Below, piece after piece: positions 11,401 to 22,340 of a DNA stretch of 64,000 nt (positions within the stretch are counted from its first letter, which is position 1; the number at the start of each line of letters is the position of its first letter). This DNA is from Chamaelirium japonicum (Eukaryota; Streptophyta; Magnoliopsida; Liliales; Melanthiaceae). The notes under the pieces are model-generated. The model did no database searches and was not told the origin of the DNA. It worked only from the letters and a program-made list of their open reading frames with translations. The position numbers and the translations under genes are program-made. The stretch spans positions 65,661,611 through 65,725,610 of the forward strand of contig OX393553.1 in assembly GCA_947650365.1 (NCBI GenBank), given 5' to 3'.

Positions 11401-13915
11401 AAATGAAGGTAATGAGTTGGTACCTACAAGAGTGCAAACTGGATGGAGAGTATGTATTGACTATAGGAAGCTAAACTCCGCTACACGAAAAGATCACTTT
11501 CCACTCCCTTTCATAGATCAAATGCTAGAGCGGTTAGCCGGACATGCTTACTACTGTTTTTTAGATGGTTATTCCGGTTATAACCAAATTCCTATAGCAC
11601 CAGAGGATCAAGAGAAGACTACATTCACTTGTCCATTTGGAACGTTCGCCTATAGACGCATGCCCTTTGGGTTATGTAATGCACCTGCTACATTTCAGCG
11701 GTGTATGACTAGTATTTTTTCTGATATGGTTGAACGCTTCCTTGAAGTATTTATGGATGACTTTTCAGTCTTTGGATCCAATTATCAAGAGTGCTTGCAA
11801 CATTTAGAACTAGTGCTTGTAAGGTGCAAAGAGAAAAATCTAGTGCTAAATTGGGAAAAATGTCATTTCATGGTGAAGAAAGGAATAGTCTTAGGGCATG
11901 TCATCTCTGATAAAGGGATTGAGGTAGACAAAGCAAAGATTGATCTAATCTCTAACCTTCCACCTCCACGATCGGTTAAAGATATAAGATCATTCTTAGG
12001 CCATGCTGGGTTTTATAGGCGATTCATTAAAGATTTTAGTAAAATTTCAAGGCCGTTATGCAATTTGCTTTCCAAAGATGTACCTTTTGCTTTTGATGAA
12101 TCCTGTCTAGAAGCTTTCGAGCGATTAAAGAAAGAACTCACCTCTGCCCCCATCATCCAGCCCCCTAATTGGTCTATCCCATTTGAAATCATGTGTGACG
12201 CATTAGATCATGTCATTGGAGCCGTCTTGGGTCAAAGAGTAGATAAGTTGCCCCATGTAATCTATTACACGAGTCGTACTCTAAATGATGCACAGCTAAA
12301 CTACACTACAACTGAAAAAGAATTGTTAGCTGTAGTCTTTGCCCTAGAAAAGTTTAGACCTTATTTGATAGGATCTAAGGTCATCGTGTATACAGATCAT
12401 GCGGCTTTACGGTACCTCCTTTCTAAAAAAGATACCAAAGCTCGATTGATTCGATGGATCCTTCTATTACAAGAATATGATTTAGAAATTCGAGATAAGA
12501 AGGGTAGCGAAAATGTAGTCGCAGATCATCTCTCTAGGTTAAACTTAGATTCCTTTAGTAAGGAACTCCCTCTACATGAAAGTTTTCCCGATGAGCAATT
12601 GCTACAAATCTCTAAACTCCCATGGTTTGCAGATATAGTAAACTACCGAGTCACTGAGGAGATGCCTAGTCATTGGTCGAAACAAGATAAATCTAAATTT
12701 TTATCTGAGGTAAAATATTTCTTTTGGGATGACCCCTACCTTTTTAAATATTGTCCTGACCAAATCATTCGAAGATGTGTCCCTGATCATGAGCATAACA
12801 GTGTGATAGCATTTTGCCATGACTATGCTTGTGGCGGCCATTTTAGTGCTAAAAAGACAGCTGCCAAGATTTTGCAATGTGGATTCTACTGGCCCACGAT
12901 GTTTAAAGATTGTCATGCATTTTGTGTTAGTTGTGAACAATGTCAAAAGCTTGGCAAAATAACCAATCGAAATATGATGCCCCTAAATCCAATTTTGATA
13001 GTTGAAATTTTTGACGTTTGGGGTATAGATTTTATGGGGCCATTTCCAAGCTCTTTCGGAAATTTATATATCTTGCTTGCAGTTGATTATGTTTCAAAAT
13101 GGGTTGAGGCAATACCGACCAAGACCAATGATAGCCAAGTAGTGATCAAGTTTGTAAAAGATTATATTTTTAGTCGGTTCGGTACACCTAGGGCGATCAT
13201 AAGTGATGGCGGAAGCCATTTTTGTAATAGCACCTTCGATAGATTAATGAAGAAATATTCGGTCACCCATAAGGTTGCTACACCCTATCATCCACAAACA
13301 AGTGGCCAAGTGGAAGTCTCGAATAGACAGATCAAACAAATTCTAGAGAAAACTGTAAATCCAAATCGAAAAGACTGGTCAGTACGGTTGATGGATGCGT
13401 TGTGGGCCTATCGAACTGCTTACAAAACTCCGCTAGGAATGTCCCCATATAGGCTGGTGTATGGTAAGGCTTGTCACTTGCCAGTTGAATTAGAACATAG
13501 GGCCTACTGGGCAATCAAGACATAAAACTTTGATTTACCCTCAGCCGGTAACCTTCGCAAGCTACAACTGAATGAGCTTGATGAAATACGAAACGATGCA
13601 TATGAAAATGCAAAAATCTATAAGGAGCGGATGAAAGCAACACACGATAAATCCATTCTAAGAAAGTCATTCGAACCGGGTATGAAAGTTCTCTTGTATA
13701 ATTCCAGATTAAATTTATTTCCCGGAAAATTAAGATCTCGTTGGTCTGGCCCCTTTATAGTTCGTGTAGTTCATTATCATGGGGCCATAGAAATTGAGAA
13801 CCCCCAGAATGGTGATATTTTCAAGGTAAATGGGCAAAGGCTAAAGCCATTTTTAGAACTAAAAGATAAGGTTGTGGAGGAGATTCTCTTACAAGATCCT
13901 CTTTACACTGACTAA
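8483..13915 (+). CDS. gag-pol: gag-pol region of the Athila element
   Basis: This long coding region starts at the ATG at 8483 and encodes capsid-type gag, then a CX2C..HX4C-like knuckle ([14 protein letters not shown], about 9341-9382). A retropepsin follows with [10 protein letters not shown] (Asp near 10400). RT carries [20 protein letters not shown] and FMDD (near 11750). RNase H comes next, then an HHCC integrase zinc finger (about 12790-12950), the DDE core starting near WGIDFMG (13019), and a C-terminal GPFIV region ending at 13915. The DLG triad in place of D-S/T-G is typical of Athila proteases. About one apparent break is present near the integrase C-terminus; otherwise it looks whole. 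The enzymes would package, reverse-transcribe and integrate the element's RNA. Confidence 0.95.
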
Positions 13916-13930
13916 TCCCATATGAACCAT

Positions 13931-13977
13931 GTCGGGCTGACGACATTAAACTTAGCACTTACTGGGAGGTAACCCAG
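13931..13977 (+). promoter_or_regulatory. Conserved post-pol motif with small hairpin
   Basis: The stretch GTCGGGCTGACGACATTAAA, then CTTACTGGGAGGTAACCCAG, resembles a sequence I recall downstream of pol in many plant Athila-type elements (a 'TTGGGAGGCAACCCAA' type motif). A 5-bp stem pairs CTGGG 13962-13966 with CCCAG 13973-13977 around AGGTAA. Its role is unknown. Confidence 0.5.
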
Positions 13978-14071
13978 ATTGCATGATTCAAATTTATATG
14001 TACATGTTTTTTCGTCATTTTTATATTAGCATTTTTGTTTTCTGATTTCTATATGACAAAAATTGGTATTA

Positions 14072-14086
14072 TCTTATCATTTTCAG
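14072..14086 (+). promoter_or_regulatory. Candidate splice acceptor before the accessory ORF
   Basis: A pyrimidine-rich run ends in ATTTTCAG at 14086, 110 bp before the ATG at 14196. It pairs logically with the consensus donor at 8022 in the leader, which would remove gag-pol and put the accessory ORF first on a subgenomic RNA. Inference only. Confidence 0.45.
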
Positions 14087-14195
14087 GAAAGACTTAGTTC
14101 ATTCAGAATCTATCTCGAGGAGTGCACCCCTGCGTCTTAACTACAACGAGACATTCTATATATCAAGGGAGGTTTGCTAGTAAACACTTGCATTC

Positions 14196-14714
14196 ATGTC
14201 TATATCTGATAATATTGTCTCATCACTTTTCCACCTAGAATTAGAGACTGATGTTGATGACCATTTTGAAAGATCAAATGTGTTCGAAACCATTGGATGT
14301 CTTATGGATTTTGCTCTATCTGTTACTATTTTAGTGGATAGCGGTAGCTGCAATAATTTAATTTCTAAATCTTTTACTGATGTCCTCGATATAGAACACA
14401 TCCCCATCAAAGAACCATATTCATTAGCATGGCTAGTTAAGGCTCCCAAAATAGATGTCACACATAGGGTTTACCCAGCCATTTCAATTCAGGATTACTC
14501 TGATGTAATCCCTCTTGACATAGCACTCATGGATTCTTATGATATAGTACTCGGTCGCCCTTGGTTATACGATCGCCACGTTCTGTATGACGGGCGACTT
14601 AACACTATGAACTTTCTCTTTCAGCACAAATATTTTACACTCTGGCCTCAACGCCCACTATTCCATAATATCATATCCCTACCACCGATCGAGAACATTG
14701 AGGACAATGTCTAA
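14196..14714 (+). CDS. Accessory retropepsin-like ORF of the Athila element
   Basis: A separate 172-residue ORF lies between pol and the 3' LTR, where Athila elements usually carry an env-like gene. The middle reads ILVDSGSCNNLISKSF, a canonical D-S-G aspartic-protease active-site loop with following hydrophobic strand. About 80 residues on, SYDIVLGRPWLYDRH gives the second conserved psi-loop (hydrophobic-hydrophobic-Gly), followed by YDGRLNTMNF, which resembles the C-terminal end of proteases in chromovirus-type gypsy elements. The gag-pol of this element has its own protease with DLG, so this is a second retropepsin module. No membrane segment or signal peptide is seen, which argues against an envelope protein. 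It could be a captured gypsy protease fragment or a host DDI1-like fold; function is unproven. Confidence 0.75.
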   Translation: MSISDNIVSSLFHLELETDVDDHFERSNVFETIGCLMDFALSVTILVDSGSCNNLISKSFTDVLDIEHIPIKEPYSLAWLVKAPKIDVTHRVYPAISIQDYSDVIPLDIALMDSYDIVLGRPWLYDRHVLYDGRLNTMNFLFQHKYFTLWPQRPLFHNIISLPPIENIEDNV

Positions 14715-16281
14715 TTTAGGTTTGGGGGTGATTTTCATTGCTTGCATCGGGTGTTTTAATTTAGTACGTATTGATATATTTCGTATTTAAAAAAAAAAAA
14801 AATTGCATCAACTTACGCTATAGTGGGACAGCTCGGCATATACGTCTTGGCGTATGTGTGTCTCGTCTGTAGTCCCCCACCAAAACTATAGCGTTCGTAT
14901 AGAAATCTATAGGAATTTGCATTCGCATGTTTTTATTTTCTTTTTCATATTTGTGTTTCTTATCGTATTACTTTTGCTTTCCGCTTCGTTTTATTCAAAA
15001 AAAAAAAAAAATTCTATATTTATTTCACCTTTATTTCAGGTTTTGTAATATAATTCGATTGTACTCGAATAGGACTATAAGGCACCTGGTAATCAAGGTA
15101 TAAAGTCCAAGGATCAGCTAGAAAAAGTATGTATAATATGGTTCTGACCCTTAGTAACCTTTTAGTGACTGTCAAAACAAACTAGACTTGACTATTCACT
15201 TCACATCTGGCTTACACCTCTAGGGTCTAGATTCAAAGCTTTCATATCGGCCTAATAGTTAACTAGAGTCCTAATGAACCATGCGGATCTGGTTCACTTG
15301 GTAAAAAAAAAAAAAAAAAAATACTACTATAGATCACCAGTGAATTCTAAGGTATAGCGGAAAGGGCTACCTATTAGCATGGTCTAGGATCTAATTATGT
15401 AAAAGTCTTAACCTGTATGCCCTACTATGAGTGAAGCCTGGTCGATAGGGTTATGAGAATGATCCTATGGATGCAGAGTGAATCAAATATAAAGGCAACA
15501 TGAGGATGGCTACCTAACTCATGAGAGCGTTGGCAGCGTGTCATGGGCATAGAGTGCAGCTAGCATGGTACAAGTTAGGAAGGGATATATAATTAGATCC
15601 AGAAAAAATGAGACCGAAAAAAAAAAAAAAAGAAAAAAAAAAGAAAAATAGTGTGAAAGCCGTCGTTATAAACAATGTGGGGAAACTGGAATATCACATA
15701 TAAAGCCGAAAGGTATTAAGGTGAATATCCACAACTCTCACTAGCCTGTCTAGATTAGCTGGTTTTGACTCAGGTTCTAAGGTCGACTTTGACCGTTCTA
15801 GGAGATTGTTAGAATGATATGAATGTAGAGAACCAAAACCCCAGTTGTGTTTTGCCCAGACAGCACCGTGCACTCGAGCATAGTTGACCTTGACCTTTTC
15901 TAGCGGGAAACTAATAGTTAGAACCTAAAGTGCTTACTTCGAAAGCCGAAGCTTGGGCTGGATACCTTGTGAGTCTTGTGCCTTAGAAATTCTATTTTTG
16001 AGTACTTTTTAATTATTCTACGAAACCGAATTTTCTTATTTCTTATTTATATTTTCAAAAAAAAAAAAAAAAAAAAGTTTGAATTTTGTGGGTAGATTCA
16101 CTGCAAACCCTCACGAGACAAAACTCGTCCACTAGGGTAACCCAGGGGTTTAACGGCTTGTTGCACGTGCTAAGTGCAGTCGCGATTCCTGCGAAAGTGA
16201 GTTAGGAGTTTTATTTTGTCATTTACTTTGTTTATTTCTCTTTTCTTACTCGAGGGCGAGCAAGATTTAGGTTTGGGGGTG
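14715..16281 (+). other. Athila 3' non-coding region with A-runs, hairpin B and PPT
   Basis: No protein-coding ORF is supported. Five A-rich runs (near 14788, 15000, 15302, 15620 and 16058) break the region at roughly 200-430-bp spacing. Hairpin B is at 14801-14895. It ends with the polypurine tract GTTTGGGGGTG just before the 3' LTR at 16282. Confidence 0.8.
14801..14895 (+). repeat. Hairpin motif, copy B (Athila 3' region)
   Basis: The outer stem pairs ACGCTATAGT (14815-14824) with ACTATAGCGT (14885-14894), 10 perfect pairs. The inner stem pairs CATATACG 14837-14844 with CGTATGTG 14851-14858 (one G-U). It shares the AGCTCGGCAYATAC and GTATGTGTGTCTC core with copy A but has a different outer stem. 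It directly follows an A-run. Confidence 0.78.
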
Positions 16282-18997
16282 TGTTGAGCGGCCAATTTGT
16301 GCGAATTATCCTTTTAGTATTATGCATATATCATCAGTTTGCTACGTAAAACTTTCATACTACACGTAAACTGCATAATTATCTTTACACCACTGCTTAG
16401 TAGACTTTCATACGAACACAGTGGCATATTGGTTCGCTCTCATACATTGCATACATGAAAAATACGGAGCCCGATAATCCAAATTATTCTTTTTATCGAT
16501 AATCGCATTGGTATCTTACACGCGTCATTTCATGTGTGTTTTTCAGGGAATTGACCCGGTACGCGATGCAGTCAGCTCAAGGGCATCATACTGAAGCGTT
16601 GGATACTCTCACGGTGACCCGATGAAGGATGCATAATATGTTTTGAAGCAGTTTCTGAAGAACAATGGAGCAAAGACTAAGTACATGATTTGGCGGAGAA
16701 TTGACTTCATCGGGCGGACGAAGACCCCCGGACATTCTACGGAGCTTAATGAGGCATGATGGTGACTTACAGACGTGGCACGGAGAACACCCGAACCTAC
16801 CACCTTTCTTCTCCCTATTCTACTCTCTTTTTCCATCATAACCGTGCAATACCCCGTCGATCATGATTCCAACCGAGTCATCCCTTGCATCCGAATCAAT
16901 CCCAATCGCCCAAACTCCTCATATCCTTATTCTCTTCCTTTTCTTTATTTTCATTTAATCAGAGCTATCCGATGGCCTAGATAGCCGTGAAAAGCCAAAA
17001 CACTCCGTGCAAACCTTGTCCAAACCCATGCTTGATCTTATCATAACCGTTCGTTTGATTACACCCAAGTCCCCACTTGTGCACCCGATCACGACCACCC
17101 GATCCTCCATCTCTCTATATCTCCCTCTCTAAACATCCACATTGCATGCAATAGCCCCAACTCAACTAATCGCAACCGTCCGATTGCTATCCTCCCATGC
17201 ATGCTTGCATGTGAGCCCATTGCACCCAACTATCTTTCTCCCATCAAGGCAGACCATCACACCCGTCCCTTGCATCAGCATGCACCAAACCCATGCATAT
17301 GTGAACGCATGCAGCCCTTTAAAACTCGATTCCCAATCACAGCCGTCCGTCCCTCTCTTCTCAACACAATCACAGCCGGCCGGCCCGTGTCCCTTCTTAC
17401 CCGACCGAGACCCAACAGCCCAGCCGTCCGTTCCTCTCTTCCCCACTGAATCACAGCCATCCGATGCCATGCAGCCCTCTAGCACACCGGACGCCCCCAG
17501 CCGGACCCATCATTTAATCACAGTAATCCCGTGATCAAAACACCGCGGCCCAGCTTTCTCTCTCTCCTCTCCAAAAATCCCAGCCGTCCGATGCCATGCA
17601 GCCCTCCAGCACATCGGATCCCACCGAGCTCTCTTCTCTCTTCTCCCGATCGCGCCTCTCTCTCCTCCTACAAACCAGGCACGCTTCTCTCTCTTTTATC
17701 TCTCTAAAACCCAAAACGGAACCATGCGAGCCCGATACTTTCTCTCACCCGGGATTCTCTCTCTCTCTCTCTTCCGTTTCTTTCTCTCCTTTCTCTTTCT
17801 AAAACCGGATCACCACATCACAGTCGTCCCGTGTCTCTTCATCCCCAACCCGATCGGCCTGCACCTAACTTCTCTCTCTTCACCGCACACCTCTCTCTCC
17901 CGTTCTCTACGTCTTCTCTCTCTAAACTCTCTTTCCTAAACCGCACCCCACCGAACGTTTCTCTCTCTCTCCTTCCTTGATTCTCTCTCTCCGAATCTCT
18001 CACCCGGTTCTCACGTCCTCTTTTTCCTTCCTTAAACCCGTGAACATTAAAAACCCCATCATCTCTCTTATATAAGGGGAGGGGTCCGAAACAAAGAGGG
18101 GAGCGTGGGGGCGGACCTTAGATCACCACCTTCACCAACCCGGGGCTACCATCTACCACATATCCGAACCCGTATCTCTCATCACCATCTCCACGCAACC
18201 GTCTCCAAGCCGAGCTCCATCCACGAAGCTGCACGTCACCGTCATCGCCGGGTTCGTCATCTGCAACGAAGCATCCACCATCAGCGCTCACATGGCCATC
18301 CGAGGCTAAACCACCGTTCTAAGTTCTGGATGAAGCCTTGTAGTCGTATCTAAACCATGCTCTTATTTGATTTTCATATTTTAGTGCGTTTAATGAAAAT
18401 AAAGTGATCTTTGCTCATTCATGCTTGATTAAAATTTCCGTAATAAGTTAGCTTTATTCTCCGTTATTATCAGAGTTCTACAGAGGTTTATCGCATAGTT
18501 TTATTCTTCGTCATTACGAGTAGTTTTACGGAGAATCATTACATAGTGTTAGCTTCTGTTATTACTCCGAATTTTACGGAGAATTATTTCTGGCTTATTC
18601 CATTAAAGCGAGGAAGATCACTACATTCGTGATCATAATAGTGCTCCATTGAATATCATCCACGGAGATAGATTGACTTCGTATCTCCGTGAGAATCCTG
18701 GAAATCATCTAAAAGTATAGTTTAGATCGCTACTTGTGCGGATTCTAGGGCTTAGAATATCCATCCATATAGACTACACCCTCAATCTTAATTAGCTTTC
18801 TGTTTTGCGTTCCGTAATTCCCGTTACAAAACAATTTCATAAAAAATCAATCTTTTTAAACTAAGATATAAAATTAATTAGCTTTAATTTTCCTTTAATT
18901 AGTTTTTATCCAAGTCTCTGTGGGATCGACCCGTATTTGCCACTGTCTATCAGATAGACGCCGTGCACTTGCGGTATAACAATTTAAAATCACATCA
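16282..18997 (+). repeat. 3' LTR of the Athila element
   Basis: This LTR is the same 2,716-bp length as the 5' LTR with about 8 substitutions. TATA is at 18069-18075. It is followed directly by the target duplication GTGAT (18998-19002). Confidence 0.95.
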
Positions 18998-19960
18998 GTG
19001 ATGCTACTCCTCATCCTTTGTCAGAGCCAACCCCCAGCAAGGAGAAATCGACCCCCAAGGGTAAGAGCTCCGACAGTGGGAAGGGAAAGGCTCCCCAAGT
19101 CGAGGCTTCAGGTATCTGTACTAACCTGTTTTGATTGACTTCCTTATCTTTGAAGCTTGAAAATATACTAACACTTAGAATTGCTGCATGGATTGTAGGT
19201 ACACCTGCTAGCCCGGCTAAGAAGAAGATAAGGAGTTTGGGTGATGTTGACATCAATCATCCCACTAACGTGATCCGGAAGCTTTGCAATCTTCCGGATG
19301 CTACGTTTGAAGAAGCCTTCGATCGGCTTGAAATAGTGGTATGTGCATATGCTTTGATCTATTGTTCGAATTGTATCTTCAGAATAATTCTAACTTTTTG
19401 TCCATTTGCAGAACTCAGCCTGTTTGAGAATCGCAAGCAAGCTTTCTAGGAAGGCAGGAGAACGGGAGGCCGCATCCGAGGTAACCCGTTTGACGACCGA
19501 ACTGAAGGCTGTGAGCGAGGAGAGAGATAGGCTGAGGGAACTCCTGTCTTCGAAGAAAACCTCTCTCAAGGCCAAGATTGAGGATCTTCGCAAGGGGAAG
19601 TTGGAGATCAAGGGGCTGCAGGATCGTTGTGAGGCGCAGAGTCACGAGCTTGAATCCTTGAAGAATCGACTCTCCAAGGTTGAGGACGTGTCCTGCGGTC
19701 GCACCAACAAGATCAAGGAGCTGAAAGAACGACTTGCTGCTCAACATGCTGCTTTTACTGCCAGGGAAGAGACGTCCAAGAAGGCACTGGAGCATGCATT
19801 GTCTGAATGCAAGAGTTACAAAGAAACGGCCGAGAAAGCGGCAGAGGCACTCAGGGCACATGTCAGCAGTGTCCGATCTTCGAAAGCTTCGGTTGCGAGC
19901 AAGCCTCGTGGCGAATCTGAAGGAGAAAAGTCACACGCTCCGAGCATAGCCAAGCCTTGA
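18998..19960 (+). other. Antisense gene of the Tat element, 3' part (coiled coil)
   Basis: This continues the gene interrupted at 5099. A Ser/Lys/Pro-rich linker is followed by a segment reading DVDINHPTNVIRKLCNLPDA, and then by about 130 residues rich in Glu, Lys, Arg and Leu with heptad spacing (ELKAVSEERDRLRELL and onward), a clear coiled coil. The tail is Ser/Lys-rich and ends in SIAKP at 19960. Two AT-rich intervals bounded by GT...AG, about 19111-19199 and 19340-19411, look like introns, which would be unusual for retrotransposon RNA but natural for an independently transcribed antisense gene. Its 3' end converges with the Tat pol 3' end at 20569. Confidence 0.7.
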
Positions 19961-20568
19961 TGTATTTCTACCTTTTCTTTGTTGTTTACACTTGTAAACT
20001 CTTGACATGTAGCAGCTCGTCATTGTATTTGACAAATTTTGATAATCAAAAGATCATTTTGGTGTTTGAAAATTGAATCTCTTGAGTTGAATGTCTTTGA
20101 ATGTCATGTTCTGGATAGCATTAGCATAGATACAATCTTTTCGAATGTAAGGGGTCGAGTCGCAACTCGATTACCCAAACTTGTAACTTGAATATTGAAT
20201 TGGAATTCGTGTAACACTTGTATGTGAGGGGTTGAGTCGCAACTCAAGTACCCAAACATGTTAAACGATATCGAAATTGATTGAAATTGAATATTGAAAC
20301 TTGAAAGTCAATTTAATATTTGCCAGTAAAGGGTTGAGTCGCAACTCTAACACCCAAACTTGTTAAAAAGACTTGGTAACTTGAATATGGTCAGTTTTTA
20401 ACATTTGCTAGTAAGGGGTTGAGTCGCAACTCTAACACCCAAACTTGTTAAAAGACCTGGTAATTTGAATATGGATAACTTGAAACTGCTTCAGAACTTG
20501 AATTGAAAAGCTGAACACTGGCACATTTGAATACTTGAAAGAGATCTTTATTTATCACAGAATTTACA
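19961..20568. repeat. Convergent junction with about 80-105-bp tandem repeats
   Basis: This lies between the ends of the antisense gene (plus) and pol (minus). Four copies of a block carrying GTTGAGTCGCAACTC (or GTCGAGTCGCAACTCG) followed by ACCCAAAC are near 20150, 20227, 20335 and 20414. Each block has a small inverted repeat GAGT-CGCA-ACTC. No gene is present. It could serve as a shared 3' end or terminator for the two opposing transcripts. Confidence 0.7.
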
Positions 20569-21750
20569 TCATGGATAGAACATCTTGAGGTGCCTAGAAT
20601 TCCAAGCTCGAGGCAATCTATCTCCTTCTGGTGTGATCAGTCTGTAAGAACCTTTGCCTCCTACTGATTCAACGATATATGGACCTTCCCAGTTGGGAGC
20701 AAGCTTCCCACTGCTATGTTCTTTAGTGTTGTAAAAAACTGCTCTGAGAACTAGGCTGCCCACTGGGAATTGTCTCTTATAGACTTTCTCATCGTAGGCT
20801 CTTTTGATCTTCTGCTGGTACTTGGCCACACGAAGGGATGCTTGATCTCGTAGTTCTTCTGAGAAGTCTAGATCATTGATTCGTAGTTCTTCGTTGATTC
20901 CTTCTCAACTGCTTTGGTCTTCAAAGTACTTGATATATTTTCTGTTGGGAGTACTGCTTCCGATCCATATATTAGACGAAAGGGTGAGAACCCTGTTGAT
21001 CTTCTCGGAGTTGTGCGATACCCCCAAAGAACTTCAGGTAGGACTTGCTCCCACAATCCTTTCTTGTCGTTGAGTTTCTTTTTGAGTATACCAAGAATAG
21101 CTCTATTTGAGGCTTCAGCTTGACCATTGCATTGAGGATATCTTGGAGTTGAATAGAATAGCTTGATACCGTTGTTCAGACAGAACTCTCGGAATTTGTC
21201 GGAATCAAATTGAGCTCCATTGTCAGCAATAAGAACTTGCGGTGTACCGAACCTTGAGAAGATGTTATGCCGAACGAATTTGATCACTTCGTCGTCAGTC
21301 TCTCGGAAGAGGGGCACAGCTTCAACCCATTTGGTAAAGTAATCAGTGGCCAGCAGTAAATACTTCTTCTTGCTCGGAGTTGGAGGGAAAGGACCCAAGA
21401 AATCTAACCCCCATTGATGGAAAGGCCAGGGGCTTGATAGTTGGTGAAGCTCATCTGCAGGGAGATGGATAGCTCGAGCATGTCGTTGGCATGGCTCGCA
21501 TCTTTGAACAACTTGTCGAGCATCTTTTGCCATTGTAGGCCAGTAGTAAGCTTGTAGCTTCGTCTTGGCTTCAAGAGATCTTCCTCCCGAATGATTTCCA
21601 CAAGCTCCATAGTGGATATCAACCAGGATTGCCTTTGCTTGCTCTGGGCCAAGGCATTTGAGCAATATCCCATTGTGGGATTTGAAATATAAATCTTCTC
21701 CTTGCAGAATGTAGCATGGGAGCTTCCTTTGAAGTTTTCGAGCTTGATTT
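20569..21750 (-). CDS. Tat pol: integrase region
   Basis: On the minus strand this encodes an integrase with the zinc finger HYGACGNHSGG...CEPCQRH, the core starting [31 protein letters not shown], and a C-terminal part with YDEKVYKRQFPVGSLVLR and NWEGPYIVESV, which closes at 20569. This enzyme inserts the element's cDNA. The region is broken (see the whole-element entry). Confidence 0.9.
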
Positions 21751-21934
21751 GAATCTTCCGGCATTTTGCCATGCTCGAAGAAGTCAAAAATTGATCGTCT
21801 CCAGTCTTCAAGCTCACTCGTAGTAGTGAGGATCGATGTCAGTTGATCTCCACCCCCAGATCCTTTTGTAGTAGCAAGGATCTGTTGATCGGGGATGGTC
21901 TTGGGCACTTCTTGATAATCGATCTGTATTTGCC

Positions 21935-22340
21935 TTCCTCCGAGCGAGTCTTCGAGGACAGAGGCAGCATTAGCTAAAGCATCTGCTTCACGATTCTCTG
22001 CCCTTGGAATTTGAACGAACTCAGTCATGGTAAAACGTTGTTGAAGACGTTGTACTAAGGCTAAATAGAGTTGCAGTCTTTCTTCACGAGCTGTGTACTC
22101 TCCATTGATTTGTCTTATGATCAACTGGGAGTCGCTGTAGATGATGATTCGATCTACCCCCAGAGATTCCGCCATTTCGAGTCCGGAAATAAGTGCTTCG
22201 TATTCGGCTTCGTTGTTGGTGGCGTTGAACCCTAGGAGAGTGGCCTTCTGTAGATGATCAAGTTCGGGGGACACTAAGACTATCCCAGTTCCCGAACCGA
22301 TCGAACTTGAAGCTCCATCAGTATAAAGCTTCCATGGAGG
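21935..22340 (-). CDS. Tat pol: additional archaeal-type RNase H
   Basis: Residues PWKLYTDGASS, NNEAEYEALISGLEMA, IIYSDSQLI and READALANAAS form a second, complete RNase H fold with its D-E-D-D set, located between the RT-associated RNase H and integrase. This extra domain is a hallmark of the Tat lineage. Confidence 0.88.

Larger units (their letters stand above)
5100..18997 (+). mobile_element. Ty3/gypsy LTR retrotransposon, Athila lineage, very young
   Basis: This 13,898-bp element has LTRs 5100-7815 and 16282-18997 (2,716 bp each, starting TGTTGAGCGG and ending ...CACAACA/CACATCA) and a perfect target duplication GTGAT at 5095-5099 and 18998-19002. The PBS TGGCGCCGTTGCCGGGGA (7822-7839) matches the 3' end of plant tRNA-Asp, as in Athila elements. 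The PPT TTTGGGGGTG ends at 16281. The internal region has a leader, one long gag-pol, a separate retropepsin-like ORF and a 1.5-kb A-run-rich 3' region. By eye the LTRs differ at about 8 positions (0.3%). At the often-used grass rate of 1.3e-8 per site per year this is of the order of 0.1 million years. It looks almost whole, with about one apparent break in gag-pol. Confidence 0.96.

Noticed and set aside
14196-14714. Reading the Athila accessory ORF as an envelope gene
   Set aside because: No signal peptide, transmembrane segment or furin-like site was seen; the motifs are those of a retropepsin.
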